Below are positions 6,628 through 15,057 of a stretch of DNA of 26,070 nucleotides, one piece after another. Below the pieces are notes generated by a model. It was given only the letters and a program-made list of their open reading frames with translations. It was not told the DNA's origin and searched no databases. The DNA is from Peptococcaceae bacterium UBA5767 (lineage in GTDB: Bacteria > Bacillota > TC1 > UBA5767), in assembly GCA_002418765.1 (NCBI GenBank), contig DIET01000028.1:1-26070 (forward strand). Direction: 5' to 3'. A program made the position numbers and the translations under genes. Every line of letters starts with the position of its first letter. Within the stretch, counting starts at the first letter, position 1.

Positions 6628-7400
6628 CATAACAATTCGCTTTCAATGAAACGCAGCAAAACATCTTCTCCTTCTTTCGCTTTTTCCATGATGGCTGTGC
6701 CTACGATCATTCCATCTACTTTACCCTGCAACCTCAGCATATCCTCATGATTTCTTATTCCAAATCCTACAGCTATAGGGAGATGACTTTCCCCTCTTAC
6801 CTCCTCTAGAAAAGACAAAACTTCCTGATCAAAATGTGCCTTACCACCAGTTACCCCAGAATAGGAAACGCAATAGACAAACCCAGTCATATCTTTGAGA
6901 ATTTCTCGAATACGACAATGACTTTGCTTAGATACCAGTGGTATAAGGGAAAATTCTGTTTCCTGTTCATTTTTTCTTTTCATTTCTATTCGTAAAGGTT
7001 CTCTATGCTCCATAGGCAGATCAGGTACGACAAGACCATCTACACCAGCACTTCTTGAAGCACGAACAAACTCCTCGATACCATAGGTCAGGATTGTATT
7101 ATAATACACCAACAAAACAATAGGTTTTTCAGTTTCATTTCGTATTTTCCTCACCATATTAAACACGCAACCTGGTGTTGTACCTGACTGAATAGCACGA
7201 ATGGCGGCCTGCTGTAATACTGGTCCATCAGCCAATGGATCAGAATACGGAACGCCCAATTCCAAGATATCCATACCCGTTGCCAACATTTTTGTACCCA
7301 ACCGAACGGTGTCGCCAATAAATGGATCTCCAGCCGTCAGATACCCTATCAATACTTTTTTACCACTCTGAGCTTGAAAAGTCTCCTTGATTCTATCCAT
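6627..7400 (-). CDS. trpA: Tryptophan synthase alpha subunit
   Basis: A 257-residue TIM-barrel enzyme that splits indole-3-glycerol phosphate to indole and glyceraldehyde-3-phosphate and channels indole to TrpB. Catalytic E47 (in ILELGVPYSDP) and D58 (PLADGP) correspond to E49 and D60 of the E. coli enzyme. VGFGIRNHEDM and GMIVGTAIMEK are the C-terminal phosphate-binding loops. The ATG lies 8 nt after the trpB stop, with AGGTGAG as ribosome site. It is the last gene of the trp operon. No strong terminator follows, only the palindrome overlapping its stop. Confidence 0.96.
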   Translation of the reverse strand: MDRIKETFQAQSGKKVLIGYLTAGDPFIGDTVRLGTKMLATGMDILELGVPYSDPLADGPVLQQAAIRAIQSGTTPGCVFNMVRKIRNETEKPIVLLVYYNTILTYGIEEFVRASRSAGVDGLVVPDLPMEHREPLRIEMKRKNEQETEFSLIPLVSKQSHCRIREILKDMTGFVYCVSYSGVTGGKAHFDQEVLSFLEEVRGESHLPIAVGFGIRNHEDMLRLQGKVDGMIVGTAIMEKAKEGEDVLLRFIESELL

Positions 7401-7408
7401 GGTCTCAC

Positions 7409-8566
7409 CTATACCCTTTCAAGGTCCTTATCACCACGTCCCGACAATAGGATAACCATGCCAAGATGCTTTCCCATTGTTTTGGCGATATCAAGACCTA
7501 AGGCGATGGCATGTGCACTTTCAAGAGCAGGTATGATGCCTTCCATTTCTGTCAATATCCTAAATGCATTTTTTGCTTCATCATCTGTTACTGCCATGTA
7601 ACTGGCTCTTTTGGTTTCCGCCAAAAAAGCATGCAGCGGGCCTACCCCCGGATAATCCAAACCTGCAGAAATCGAGTACGCTGGTAAAATATTACCAACC
7701 TGATCTTGCAATACCATCGTCTTCATTCCTTGCAAAATACCTGGCCGCCCTTGATTAATGGCCGCCCCATGGAAAGAGGTATGCATTCCCATTCCTCCAG
7801 CTTCTGCACCATAAAGGGCCACCTTATCGTCCAAGAAAGCATCAAAAATACCTGCAGCATTGCTTCCACCACCCACACAGGCCACAACGGCATCAGGTAA
7901 AGCACCACACATCTTCTGGTACTGTTCCTTGGTTTCTTTGCCAATCACCGATTGGAATGCCTGCACCATTTCTGGATAGGGCTCTGGGCCTACGACCGAT
8001 CCAATACAATAATAAGTATCTTCACTATGAGCGCTCCAATGACGAATCGCCTCATTGGTTGCATCTTTTAATGTTTGGCTTCCTGCCTCCACGCTTATCA
8101 CTTGTGCTCCCAACAACACCATACGTCTCACATTCATTTTTTGGCGCTCAACGTCTTTTTTGCCCATAAAGATTACACATTCCATGGAAAAAAGTGCCGC
8201 ACCCGTGGCCGTGGCAACACCATGTTGACCAGCTCCCGTTTCTGCCATCACTTTTTTATAACCCATGCGTTTGGCCAAAAGAAGCTGTCCCAATACGTTA
8301 TTGATTTTATGCGATCCAGTATGATTCAGATCCTCACGCTTCAAATAAATCTTTGCTCCACCTACGTAATTTGATATGTTCTCAGCAAAATATAACGGTG
8401 TAGGCCTTCCACTATAATGTTCCAGCATCATCTTCAACTGCCTCTGAAAATTTCCATCTTGCGAAGCTTCAGAAAAGGCCTTTTTTAATTCTATCACGGT
8501 ACTCATGAGGCTCTCGGGAATAAACGTTCCCCCGTATTCCCCAAAATAATTCTTTCTATGGTTCAC
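7409..8566 (-). CDS. trpB: Tryptophan synthase beta subunit
   Basis: A 385-residue PLP enzyme that joins indole and L-serine to make tryptophan. The PLP lysine is K87 in NHTGSHKINN, E109 in AETGAGQHG is the catalytic glutamate, and GGGSNAAG binds the cofactor phosphate. The sequence is of the TrpB1 type that partners TrpA. The start codon is GTG, supported by GGAGG at 6-nt spacing and by the conserved N-terminus (YFGEYGGTFIPE) beginning right after it; no ATG is nearby. It overlaps the trpF end by 11 nt, suggesting coupled translation. Confidence 0.97.
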   Translation of the reverse strand: MNHRKNYFGEYGGTFIPESLMSTVIELKKAFSEASQDGNFQRQLKMMLEHYSGRPTPLYFAENISNYVGGAKIYLKREDLNHTGSHKINNVLGQLLLAKRMGYKKVMAETGAGQHGVATATGAALFSMECVIFMGKKDVERQKMNVRRMVLLGAQVISVEAGSQTLKDATNEAIRHWSAHSEDTYYCIGSVVGPEPYPEMVQAFQSVIGKETKEQYQKMCGALPDAVVACVGGGSNAAGIFDAFLDDKVALYGAEAGGMGMHTSFHGAAINQGRPGILQGMKTMVLQDQVGNILPAYSISAGLDYPGVGPLHAFLAETKRASYMAVTDDEAKNAFRILTEMEGIIPALESAHAIALGLDIAKTMGKHLGMVILLSGRGDKDLERV

Positions 8567-9170
8567 GTCTTACCTCCTCTATGCAAATTCTAATTTTCTC
8601 TGGGTCTTTCTTTCCGTCTGTCTCGACGCCGCTACTGATATCCACTACACTAGGTCGAAGGGCATGCATAGCCTTTTTAATATTCCCTGCATGTAGCCCT
8701 CCAGCCAGCACCAAATGTTCACAGAAAGCTGTACTATCAATAAGTCTCCAATCAAATGTTTGACTAGTACCCCCGGGTTTCTGTGGGGTCATCGAATCCA
8801 ATACAATCTTATCCACATAAGGAAGATACTTTTGAACCAGAACCATCGAATCCACCTTGCCCGGTAACGCCTTCCATATTATCCCACCGAGCCTATTCAC
8901 CAAAGCAATTGACTCAGACCCGTGCAATTGCATCACATCAAGACCAACCCACTGACGGATCGAAATCATGCGCTCTACACTTTCATTGACGAAAACTCCT
9001 ACCCTTTTTATGTCAGGATGAAGAAGTTTTGCCAGTTCTTTAGCACGTGCCGGGGTAACCATCCTTCTTGACTGCGCAAATACAAAACCAATGTATTCTG
9101 GTCTGTATTTATTCAATACATCAATGACATCATTATCCATAATGCCACAAATCTTAATATCGGTATTCAT
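8556..9170 (-). CDS. trpF: Phosphoribosylanthranilate isomerase
   Basis: A 204-residue TIM-barrel enzyme for the Amadori rearrangement of N-(5'-phosphoribosyl)anthranilate to CdRP. The catalytic cysteine is C8 in DIKICGI, and the acid aspartate is in KIVLDSM. LAGGLHAGNI and VDISSGVE are the C-terminal phosphate-binding motifs. The ATG is 6 nt after GGGAGG; a TTG one codon earlier is less favoured. It overlaps trpC upstream by 17 nt and trpB downstream by 11 nt. It is a stand-alone gene, not a trpCF fusion as in enterobacteria. Confidence 0.96.
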   Translation of the reverse strand: MNTDIKICGIMDNDVIDVLNKYRPEYIGFVFAQSRRMVTPARAKELAKLLHPDIKRVGVFVNESVERMISIRQWVGLDVMQLHGSESIALVNRLGGIIWKALPGKVDSMVLVQKYLPYVDKIVLDSMTPQKPGGTSQTFDWRLIDSTAFCEHLVLAGGLHAGNIKKAMHALRPSVVDISSGVETDGKKDPEKIRICIEEVRREP

Positions 9171-9945
9171 CAAAGGCCTCCCTCAGGCTCTTCACTTTCT
9201 TTCCAATGGAGTCAACACGCATAAATGCTTCCCCGACCAAGACTGCATCAACCCTTGTTTGTGCCAGCTTTGCCATATCTTCTTTATCCTGTATGCCACT
9301 TTCTGAAACCAAAATAGATCCAGCATCGACATGCTTTGATAGAGAAATGGTTGTATCCAATGAAACCCGGAATGTATGTAGGTCTCTATTATTAATGCCC
9401 AAGATATGCGCACCAGCTTGCTGAGCTTTTTCTAAATGGTATGCATCATGTGCTTCCACTAGAACATCCATTCCGAGCTCTTCCCCCAATTCCCGGAAAT
9501 ATTGCAACTGATCTTTTTCTAGTAATTCAGCTATCAAGAGAAAGGCCGATGCACCCAATAATCTGCTTTCATAAATTTGGTACTCATCAATAATAAAATC
9601 TTTTCTTAGAAGCGGGATACGTGGATAATGCAAAGCGATTTCCCTCAAATAATCATCCGAACCAAGAAAATAATCTTCTTCCGTCAAGATAGATATAGCC
9701 TCTACGTGTAATGCATATATACTGGCCAGTCCTTGAGGATCGAACGATTCCCTTATCACTCCTTTGGAAGGTGACGCTTTCTTAATCTCTCCTATAATAG
9801 AAATCCCTTTTTTTTCCAATGCCTGCTTAAAACTCGGTACGACCTTTCCCCCACCCCGAACTTCTTCTTTTATTGTCCTCAGAGAAATGGTTTCTTTCTT
9901 ATACTCAAGCCTTGCCCTCTTGCTTGCTACAATACCCTCCAACAT
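9154..9945 (-). CDS. trpC: Indole-3-glycerol phosphate synthase
   Basis: About 263 residues, the normal length. It closes CdRP to indole-3-glycerol phosphate with loss of CO2 and water. Motifs: GEIKKASPSKG with the catalytic lysine of the first loop, LRKDFIIDEYQIYE, LLIAELL, GINNRDLHTF, and VSESGIQ followed by VLVGEAFMR. The start is ambiguous: MLEGIVASKR, used here, matches family N-termini such as the Bacillus one and begins 1 nt after the trpD stop. An ATG four codons earlier (9957) overlaps trpD but sits directly on its AAAAGG. Either way translation is coupled to trpD. Confidence 0.95.
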   Translation of the reverse strand: MLEGIVASKRARLEYKKETISLRTIKEEVRGGGKVVPSFKQALEKKGISIIGEIKKASPSKGVIRESFDPQGLASIYALHVEAISILTEEDYFLGSDDYLREIALHYPRIPLLRKDFIIDEYQIYESRLLGASAFLLIAELLEKDQLQYFRELGEELGMDVLVEAHDAYHLEKAQQAGAHILGINNRDLHTFRVSLDTTISLSKHVDAGSILVSESGIQDKEDMAKLAQTRVDAVLVGEAFMRVDSIGKKVKSLREAFDEYRY

Positions 9946-9946
9946 C

Positions 9947-10972
9947 TCAAGCACCATACCTTTTCGTAGCCAGCCTATACGCTTCCAAAAACGAATATGC
10001 CACTCCAGAACTTAGAATATCTTGTGCCATATGAATTCCTTGCCCCAACGTTTCCGCCTTACCACCAATATATATGGCCGCACCTGCATTAATAGCCAGG
10101 AAATCAGCTTTCGCTCCTTTCTGAAATCCTTTAAGCAAAGAATAGAGTAGTTCTTTATTGTCCTTCGTATCATGTCCAATGATTTCTTCTAAAGGATACG
10201 TGGTCATTTGAAAATCACTTGGATGAATAAAATAATGTTGCTTGGTCCCATTTTTAATCTCACATACCAGGGTTTGGCCACTTACGCTGATTTCATCAAG
10301 GCCGTCTAACCCATGGACCACCATGGCCCGATCAATTCCCAATGATAGGAGAGAGTCTGCCATGATTTCTACCAGCCCTTCCTTATTCACCCCTAGCACT
10401 TGTCTCTTGACTTGAGCTGGATTGGCCAATGGCCCCAACAAATTGAAAATCGTTCTAAAACCCAGTTCCTTGCGCACAGGGGCTACATTTTTCATAGAAG
10501 GATGGAAAAGTGGTGCAAAAAGAAAAACCATCCCAAGTTCCTTATATATTTCACGGGCTTCATCGGCATTCAAATGAATATTGATATCCATCTCTTCCAA
10601 GACATCCGCACTTCCACTTTGTGAACTGGCAGATCGATTCCCATGCTTGATAATCTTGACACCTGCTGTAGCGGCTATAAAAGCCGCCGCCGTAGAAACA
10701 TTGATGGTATTTTTACCATCTCCGCCAGTCCCACACGTATCCAAAGCATTATCCTCCAAATTGGCTAACGAAACCGACTTATCTCGCAATGCCCTGGCGC
10801 CACCCAAGATTTCCTGCTTGGTTTCTCCTTTCAACGCCATGGCCGTAAGAAAACTTGCCATTTGTATATAACTGAAGTCACCTGTCATCATATCCAGAAA
10901 AATTTCATAACTCTCCTTTGTGGAAAGATGCTCACGATTCATCAACTTATTGATTCTATGATCTCTCATCAT
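9947..10972 (-). CDS. trpD: Anthranilate phosphoribosyltransferase
   Basis: About 341 residues. It transfers phosphoribose from PRPP to anthranilate. The helical N-terminal region is followed by the PRPP-binding motif DTCGTGGDGKNTINVST (about 78-94) and KHGNRSASSQSGSAD, then APLFHPSMKNVAPVRKELGFRTIFNLLGPL. The start is taken at MMRDHRINKL, 6 nt after GGAGG and 17 nt inside the end of trpG. A longer upstream reading frame lacks family similarity. TrpD is separate from TrpG here, unlike the fused enterobacterial form. Confidence 0.96.
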   Translation of the reverse strand: MMRDHRINKLMNREHLSTKESYEIFLDMMTGDFSYIQMASFLTAMALKGETKQEILGGARALRDKSVSLANLEDNALDTCGTGGDGKNTINVSTAAAFIAATAGVKIIKHGNRSASSQSGSADVLEEMDINIHLNADEAREIYKELGMVFLFAPLFHPSMKNVAPVRKELGFRTIFNLLGPLANPAQVKRQVLGVNKEGLVEIMADSLLSLGIDRAMVVHGLDGLDEISVSGQTLVCEIKNGTKQHYFIHPSDFQMTTYPLEEIIGHDTKDNKELLYSLLKGFQKGAKADFLAINAGAAIYIGGKAETLGQGIHMAQDILSSGVAYSFLEAYRLATKRYGA

Positions 10973-11537
10973 TGATCTCCTCCAAAAAAGCTTCAACCAT
11001 ACCAGCACCATACTCAGTCAGAATAGATTCTGGATGAAACTGTACACCATACAATGGTTTCTCTTTGTGCTTGATGGCCATAATAATTCCATCATCTGTC
11101 TCTGCCAAAATCTCCAGACAATCTGGAAGTGTATTCCGATCCAAAACCAACGAATGATAACGCCCCACCTTGATTTTTTGCGGTAAAGCAGAGAAAAAAG
11201 ACGTTTTGCTTGTCTTGATTACTGAAGTCTTACCATGAAAAATCTCGGGGGCATAAATTACATCAGCACCAAAAGCCTGTCCCAATGCTTGATAACCCAA
11301 GCATACCCCCAACATAGGTGTTTTGTTTTGATAGGCCTGGATGATTTCCATAGTAAGACCACTATGCTCTGGTCTTCCTGGTCCCGGGGAAAACACAATC
11401 ACTTCCGGGTGCAATAAATCAATTTCTTCTATACTGATTTCATCATTTCTTTTTACCAATACTTCTTGATGTAAACTCAATAGCAGCTGCATTAAATTGT
11501 ATGTAAATGAATCATAGTTATCGATCAATAAAATCAT
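10956..11537 (-). CDS. trpG: Anthranilate synthase component II (glutamine amidotransferase)
   Basis: A 193-residue class I glutamine amidotransferase supplying ammonia to TrpE. The catalytic triad is visible as C79 (GVCLGYQ) with H168 and E170 (VQFHPES). SPGPGRPEHSG forms the oxyanion-strand region. GGAGG lies before the ATG, 9 nt downstream of trpE. It may also serve p-aminobenzoate synthase (PabA role), as in many Firmicutes with one amidotransferase gene; the sequence cannot settle this. Confidence 0.96.
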   Translation of the reverse strand: MILLIDNYDSFTYNLMQLLLSLHQEVLVKRNDEISIEEIDLLHPEVIVFSPGPGRPEHSGLTMEIIQAYQNKTPMLGVCLGYQALGQAFGADVIYAPEIFHGKTSVIKTSKTSFFSALPQKIKVGRYHSLVLDRNTLPDCLEILAETDDGIIMAIKHKEKPLYGVQFHPESILTEYGAGMVEAFLEEINDERS

Positions 11538-11546
11538 AGTAACCTC

Positions 11547-12917
11547 CTATTCCAAAGCCTTCAAAACGGCTTTTAGCTTATTCTCAGTTTCCACATATTC
11601 TGCTTTGGGATCTGATTCAAGGACTATGCCCGCTCCAGCTTGCATGTAGGCAACCCCATCTTTCACGGCCAATGCCCTGATGGTAATACAAGTATCCAAT
11701 TCACCATTGAAAGAAAAATATCCCACACTACCACCATAAAAACTTCTTTTTACAGGCTCCAACTCATCAATGATTTCCATGGCACGAATCTTCGGTGCTC
11801 CACTCAATGTACCAGCAGGAAAGAAAGCCGAAAAGATTTCTGTGCTGGTTTTCTCTTGGCTTGCCAACCCCTCCACATAAGATACCAAGTGCATCACGTG
11901 TGAAAATTGATGAACCTCCATCAACCGATTGACTTTTATACTGTCACTGCGCGCAATCTTACCCATGTCATTTCTTCCAAGATCTACCAGCATCATATGT
12001 TCAGCACGTTCTTTGGGGTCAGACAACATTTCCTGAGAAAGTGCTTCATCATCCAACGTTGTTTTGCCGCGTCTTCTCGTACCAGCAATAGGGCATGTCA
12101 CGACTGTATCTCCATTTTTTTCAACCAACATCTCTGGTGAACTGCCAATAATCTGATAATCCATAAAGTTCAAATAGAATAGATATGGTGAAGGGTTTAT
12201 TTTTCTTAAGCTTCTATAGATTTCGAAAGAAGGTTTTTCTGTCTTGACCTTATACCGCCTGGACAATACCGCCTGAAATACGTCTCCTTCTTTGATATAT
12301 GTTTTGATGCGCTCAACACCTTCTTCAAATTCATTTTCATCCATAGAAATTCCGATAACCTCATTATGATAATCTCGTGGTTCCACGATTGAATTCTCGA
12401 CAGAGAGTTCCGCTTCCATCTCCCCAAGACGTAACTTTGCCTGTATCGCTTCATGTTCCTCTGCCAAAACAACTACGAAGATTCGATTGTGGTAATGGTC
12501 AAAGACAATAAATTCCTTACACAACATAAATTCTGCCAAAGGCAGACGTATCTCATCTGGATTTTCATCTGGTATTTTCTCCAATAAACGCACAACATCA
12601 TAACCCAAGAATCCCACCAAACCCCCTTCAAAAGGAAATTTTCCTCTGCTATCCAGGGTATATCCTGTCAGAATTTTTTCTAAGCTTGCAAAAATATTGT
12701 CTCCATCATAAACATCCCGATTGATATATACTCCATCGTTCTGATAAGAAATAACTGTTCTTGTTTTTCCAATAAAGCTGTACCGGCCTTTTCCTTCTTC
12801 CTTACTTTCCAACAGAAATCCCATTTCTTCTCCCACATAGGACAAGAAAATCGATACAGGTGTGGAAAGATCTCCATTCACCTCGCTGATATACTGCACC
12901 AATTTCTTTTCTCTCAT
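11547..12917 (-). CDS. trpE: Anthranilate synthase component I
   Basis: A 456-residue chorismate-utilising enzyme that starts the pathway by making anthranilate with TrpG. The N-terminal region carries LLES (35-38), the element tied to tryptophan feedback inhibition in characterised TrpE proteins, so allosteric control is likely. The catalytic C-terminal half shows GDVFQAVLSRR, SSPEMLVEK, CPIAGTRRRG, DLGRNDMGKIA, FPAGTLSGAPKIRAMEII and QAGAGIVLESDPKAEYVE. It is first in trpEGDCFBA, with GAGGAG 6 nt before the ATG and a T-box leader upstream. It is slightly shorter than many TrpE proteins but complete. Confidence 0.96.
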   Translation of the reverse strand: MREKKLVQYISEVNGDLSTPVSIFLSYVGEEMGFLLESKEEGKGRYSFIGKTRTVISYQNDGVYINRDVYDGDNIFASLEKILTGYTLDSRGKFPFEGGLVGFLGYDVVRLLEKIPDENPDEIRLPLAEFMLCKEFIVFDHYHNRIFVVVLAEEHEAIQAKLRLGEMEAELSVENSIVEPRDYHNEVIGISMDENEFEEGVERIKTYIKEGDVFQAVLSRRYKVKTEKPSFEIYRSLRKINPSPYLFYLNFMDYQIIGSSPEMLVEKNGDTVVTCPIAGTRRRGKTTLDDEALSQEMLSDPKERAEHMMLVDLGRNDMGKIARSDSIKVNRLMEVHQFSHVMHLVSYVEGLASQEKTSTEIFSAFFPAGTLSGAPKIRAMEIIDELEPVKRSFYGGSVGYFSFNGELDTCITIRALAVKDGVAYMQAGAGIVLESDPKAEYVETENKLKAVLKALE

Positions 12918-12971
12918 CTCAATCTCCTCTCAACTGCAGTTCTCTCTTCTCATCTCACTTTGTGCATACCT

Positions 12972-13007
12972 AAAAAAAATAAACCACCGCCCTTGGGACG
13001 ATGGTTT
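12972..13007 (-). terminator. Leader terminator (attenuator) of the trp operon
   Basis: On the minus strand the arms AAACCATCG and CGGTGGTTT form a 9-bp stem, extended by an inner pairing of CC with GG, followed by an A and eight Ts. It overlaps the 3' part of the T-box antiterminator, so the two structures exclude each other. It lies 54 nt upstream of trpE. Confidence 0.85.
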
Positions 13008-13240
13008 TGCCACCCAATGCAAAGCCTGTTAGCAAAAAAAATACACTCATCCTCATCGGATAAATGCATTCACATTTTTTAGCCACCATGACTCTTGATT
13101 TCAGATACCAACATATCCTATCTCTGTAACGGAAGAAACCCGGCTCAAGCATCTCCAAAAGCCCATTTCACATGTTCCATTGCTCTGGACCTTTCACCTG
13201 CCGCCAGCTCGCTTTACCAATCGAATCATGATACTTATCT
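12972..13240 (-). promoter_or_regulatory. Tryptophan T-box riboswitch
   Basis: An mRNA leader that senses uncharged tRNA-Trp. The core T-box (TGGGTGGCA, 13008-13016) precedes the attenuator stem. Its TGGC bulge is complementary to a GCCA end, as expected for tRNA-Trp (discriminator G). Stem I: AAGTATC (13230-13236) pairs with GATGCTT (13147-13153), and the conserved apical part GAGCTGGCGGCAGGTG...CCAG lies between. The likely specifier is TGG at 13155-13157, directly before the closing helix; a second TGG at 13163-13165 is the alternative. Uncharged tRNA-Trp would stabilise the antiterminator and switch the trp operon on. Confidence 0.85.
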
Positions 13241-13274
13241 TTTTTCATTGATTTTCAACTATGAACTTGGATTG

Positions 13275-13303
13275 ATTATACCGAGGTATAACATATTTGT
13301 AAA
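13275..13303 (-). promoter_or_regulatory. Promoter of the trp operon
   Basis: The -35 TTTACA (13298-13303), a 17-nt spacer and a perfect -10 TATAAT (13275-13280) lie on the minus strand. The start would be near 13268, about 30 nt before T-box Stem I. The IS30 element ends about 50 bp upstream of the -35, so the promoter is intact. Confidence 0.85.
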
Positions 13304-13355
13304 GAATTATTTTGATATAAAAACTATTTTAATTTTTGCCCTAATTGCAATAACG

Positions 13356-14530
13356 AATGCACCACTTACCATATAGATTGAAAATCAAGCAATAGCAAGG
13401 CTTTCTATTTTGAAAACCTGTGAGGGGGTACGATAGCCCAGAATTTTACGAGGTAGGTTGTTACACCAGTTTTGGATCCGAGCAACATCTTCGGATGCCA
13501 AATCTGCAAAGGATGTACCCTTGGGGAAAAACCTTCGTATCAGACTGTTGTGCTTCTCGTTTCCACCTTTTTCCCATGAGCTGTAAGGATGACAAAAGAA
13601 TGCTTTCGAACTTAGGGCCTTAAGTTGTTCATCAAGCCCATAAAACTCACTGCCGTTGTCTGCTGTGATTGTCTGGAATACTTGAGGGAAATGATGGCCG
13701 CTGGTATCTTGAAGGGCACTGAGCGCCTCATTGACACGCTCAGATGTGTGTTCCGGCAAGAGACGTATCAGGAAGGCACGGCTCTTTCTCTCAAGGAGTG
13801 TCAAAAGGGACTGACCCTCTGATTGCTTTCCAATCACTGTATCGATTTCCCAGTGACCAAAGGTCTCACGACCACTTATTTCCGGTGGCCTATTTTCAAT
13901 GGATTCCCCTAGGATACGCTTATTCATCCGGCACCGCTGCTTCCTGGGCTTTCGGCCTGCTTTCTGCAGCAGATCGATATTCTTAACGGAATCAAGAATA
14001 CCAATATCTATATAACGATAAAGAGTGTTCGTGCAGATACAGGGCAGATCTTTGGTCTTTTGATTTATTTTGTACTCGCCAACGATGGCATCCGGTGACC
14101 ACTTCATCTCAAGGATCATCTTCTGGGCGTGATTAAGAAAATCTGAAACCAGAATAACTTTGAATCTGGGACCACACTGGGAACGGTTTTCTTCATAAAC
14201 CCTCTGTCCGACATCGGGAAAGTATTGATTTCGCTCGGTTAAATCACTGTTACGTTGTTTTACAGTACCTCGGCGCAGTTCTCTTGATACCGTTGAATGA
14301 CTGCAACCAATTTTGTCCCCAATCTGTCTGGTAGACAAGCCTTGATCATGGTAAGCGGCTATCATTCCTCTTTGGTGCAATTCCAAATGTTTGAAACTCT
14401 TTGTTGCTGTGGTATGCTGTATTTGTGCCATAGTCCCAACCTCCGTATAAGATTAGTTTTCGCAAATCAATCATACACGGTAATGGGTTTGTGGCACACT
14501 TTTTATTTTGTACCTATTAGGTGGTGCATT
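13356..14530 (-). mobile_element. IS30-family insertion sequence, 1175 bp
   Basis: The ends are defined by imperfect inverted repeats. The left end starts AATGCACCACTTAC and the right end, read inward on the other strand, starts AATGCACCACCTAA: the first ten bases are identical and matches continue partially. One intact transposase gene fills the element, which is the usual IS30 size. No convincing 2-4 bp target duplication is visible (flanks ACG on the left, TGA on the right). It sits between the two-paralogue operon and the trp promoter. Confidence 0.88.
13385..14431 (-). CDS. IS30-family transposase
   Basis: A 348-residue DDE transposase that appears complete. The N-terminal helix-turn-helix (about 17-55, LSTRQIGDKIGCSHSTVSREL) binds the element ends. 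The catalytic triad is D197 (HWEIDTVIG), D258 (TADNGSEF) and E292 (GGNEKHNSLIRRF), with 33 residues between the second Asp and the Glu as usual for IS30. GGAGG lies upstream of the ATG. All key residues are present with no frameshift, so the element may still be active. Confidence 0.95.
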   Translation of the reverse strand: MAQIQHTTATKSFKHLELHQRGMIAAYHDQGLSTRQIGDKIGCSHSTVSRELRRGTVKQRNSDLTERNQYFPDVGQRVYEENRSQCGPRFKVILVSDFLNHAQKMILEMKWSPDAIVGEYKINQKTKDLPCICTNTLYRYIDIGILDSVKNIDLLQKAGRKPRKQRCRMNKRILGESIENRPPEISGRETFGHWEIDTVIGKQSEGQSLLTLLERKSRAFLIRLLPEHTSERVNEALSALQDTSGHHFPQVFQTITADNGSEFYGLDEQLKALSSKAFFCHPYSSWEKGGNEKHNSLIRRFFPKGTSFADLASEDVARIQNWCNNLPRKILGYRTPSQVFKIESLAIA

Positions 14531-14546
14531 TGATTATACAATCAAA
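14529..14546. repeat. Perfect 7-bp inverted repeat at the IS right end
   Basis: TTTGATT and AATCAAA are separated by 4 bp. The left arm shares its first two bases with the end of the IS. In the direction of the paralogue operon this hairpin follows the stop codon at 14550, but the next bases are the IS end rather than a T-tract. It may be part of the IS target site. Confidence 0.5.
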
Positions 14547-14549
14547 CTT

Positions 14550-15044
14550 TTAATTTTTGCTTAATTTTTCCATAAGATAAATCGATAGTTCTTGATCTTG
14601 AATCCTGCCAAGGCCTTGGGACATGTCCGGTACGATTTTGAAGAAATTTACATATAATTTCTGTCCCATCTTAAAGGATTCTTGACTATGCATAGGAACA
14701 AACACAATCTCCATCTCTGACGAAAGCAGAGTACCATCTAAATGAAGCTTTTTCAATGGTTCCAACATCTGTCTCGTCAACCCCATATCTTCAAGCATCC
14801 ACATATTGTTTGTCCAAAACTTCCCTTCCTTCTTGTTCATACCATTCAGTAGCTCTTTATTACTAATAGCACTGAGAATTTTTACAAAACTCATCGAAGA
14901 GAATTCCTCATCGAACGTAGCTTGAAATTCTTCCATCTGTGCCATATCATGCAAATAAGAATCGCCTACTTTTTCTTTTTCAGACACCATGGTCCAAAAA
15001 ACCAAAAGTGACTCAACTGCTCTCAAATTTAGTCTGATACTCAT
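14550..15044 (-). CDS. Unknown protein A, paralogue of the upstream gene
   Basis: A 164-residue protein I do not recognise. It has no signal peptide or membrane segment. The N-terminal two thirds look helical, with LRAVES, FW, SEKEKV, SAISNKE and a WMLED block (near residues 80-90); the C-terminal third has a strand-like VFVPMHSQES and LYVNFF. By eye about 44 of the first 100 aligned residues are identical to the preceding gene, so the two arose by duplication. The chosen ATG has AAAGGA upstream and lies 13 nt after the preceding stop; a start nine codons earlier would overlap that gene. The C-terminus is shorter than its partner's. It is the last gene of a MarR-led operon and its stop is 20 nt from the IS30 element. 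Confidence 0.85.
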   Translation of the reverse strand: MSIRLNLRAVESLLVFWTMVSEKEKVGDSYLHDMAQMEEFQATFDEEFSSMSFVKILSAISNKELLNGMNKKEGKFWTNNMWMLEDMGLTRQMLEPLKKLHLDGTLLSSEMEIVFVPMHSQESFKMGQKLYVNFFKIVPDMSQGLGRIQDQELSIYLMEKLSKN

Positions 15045-15057
15045 ATCCTGTTCCTTT

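Noticed and set aside
12970..13158. Short minus-strand open frame in the trp leader as a possible leader peptide
   Set aside because: It runs through the T-box and terminator and has no tandem tryptophan codons or ribosome site; the RNA structure explains the region better.
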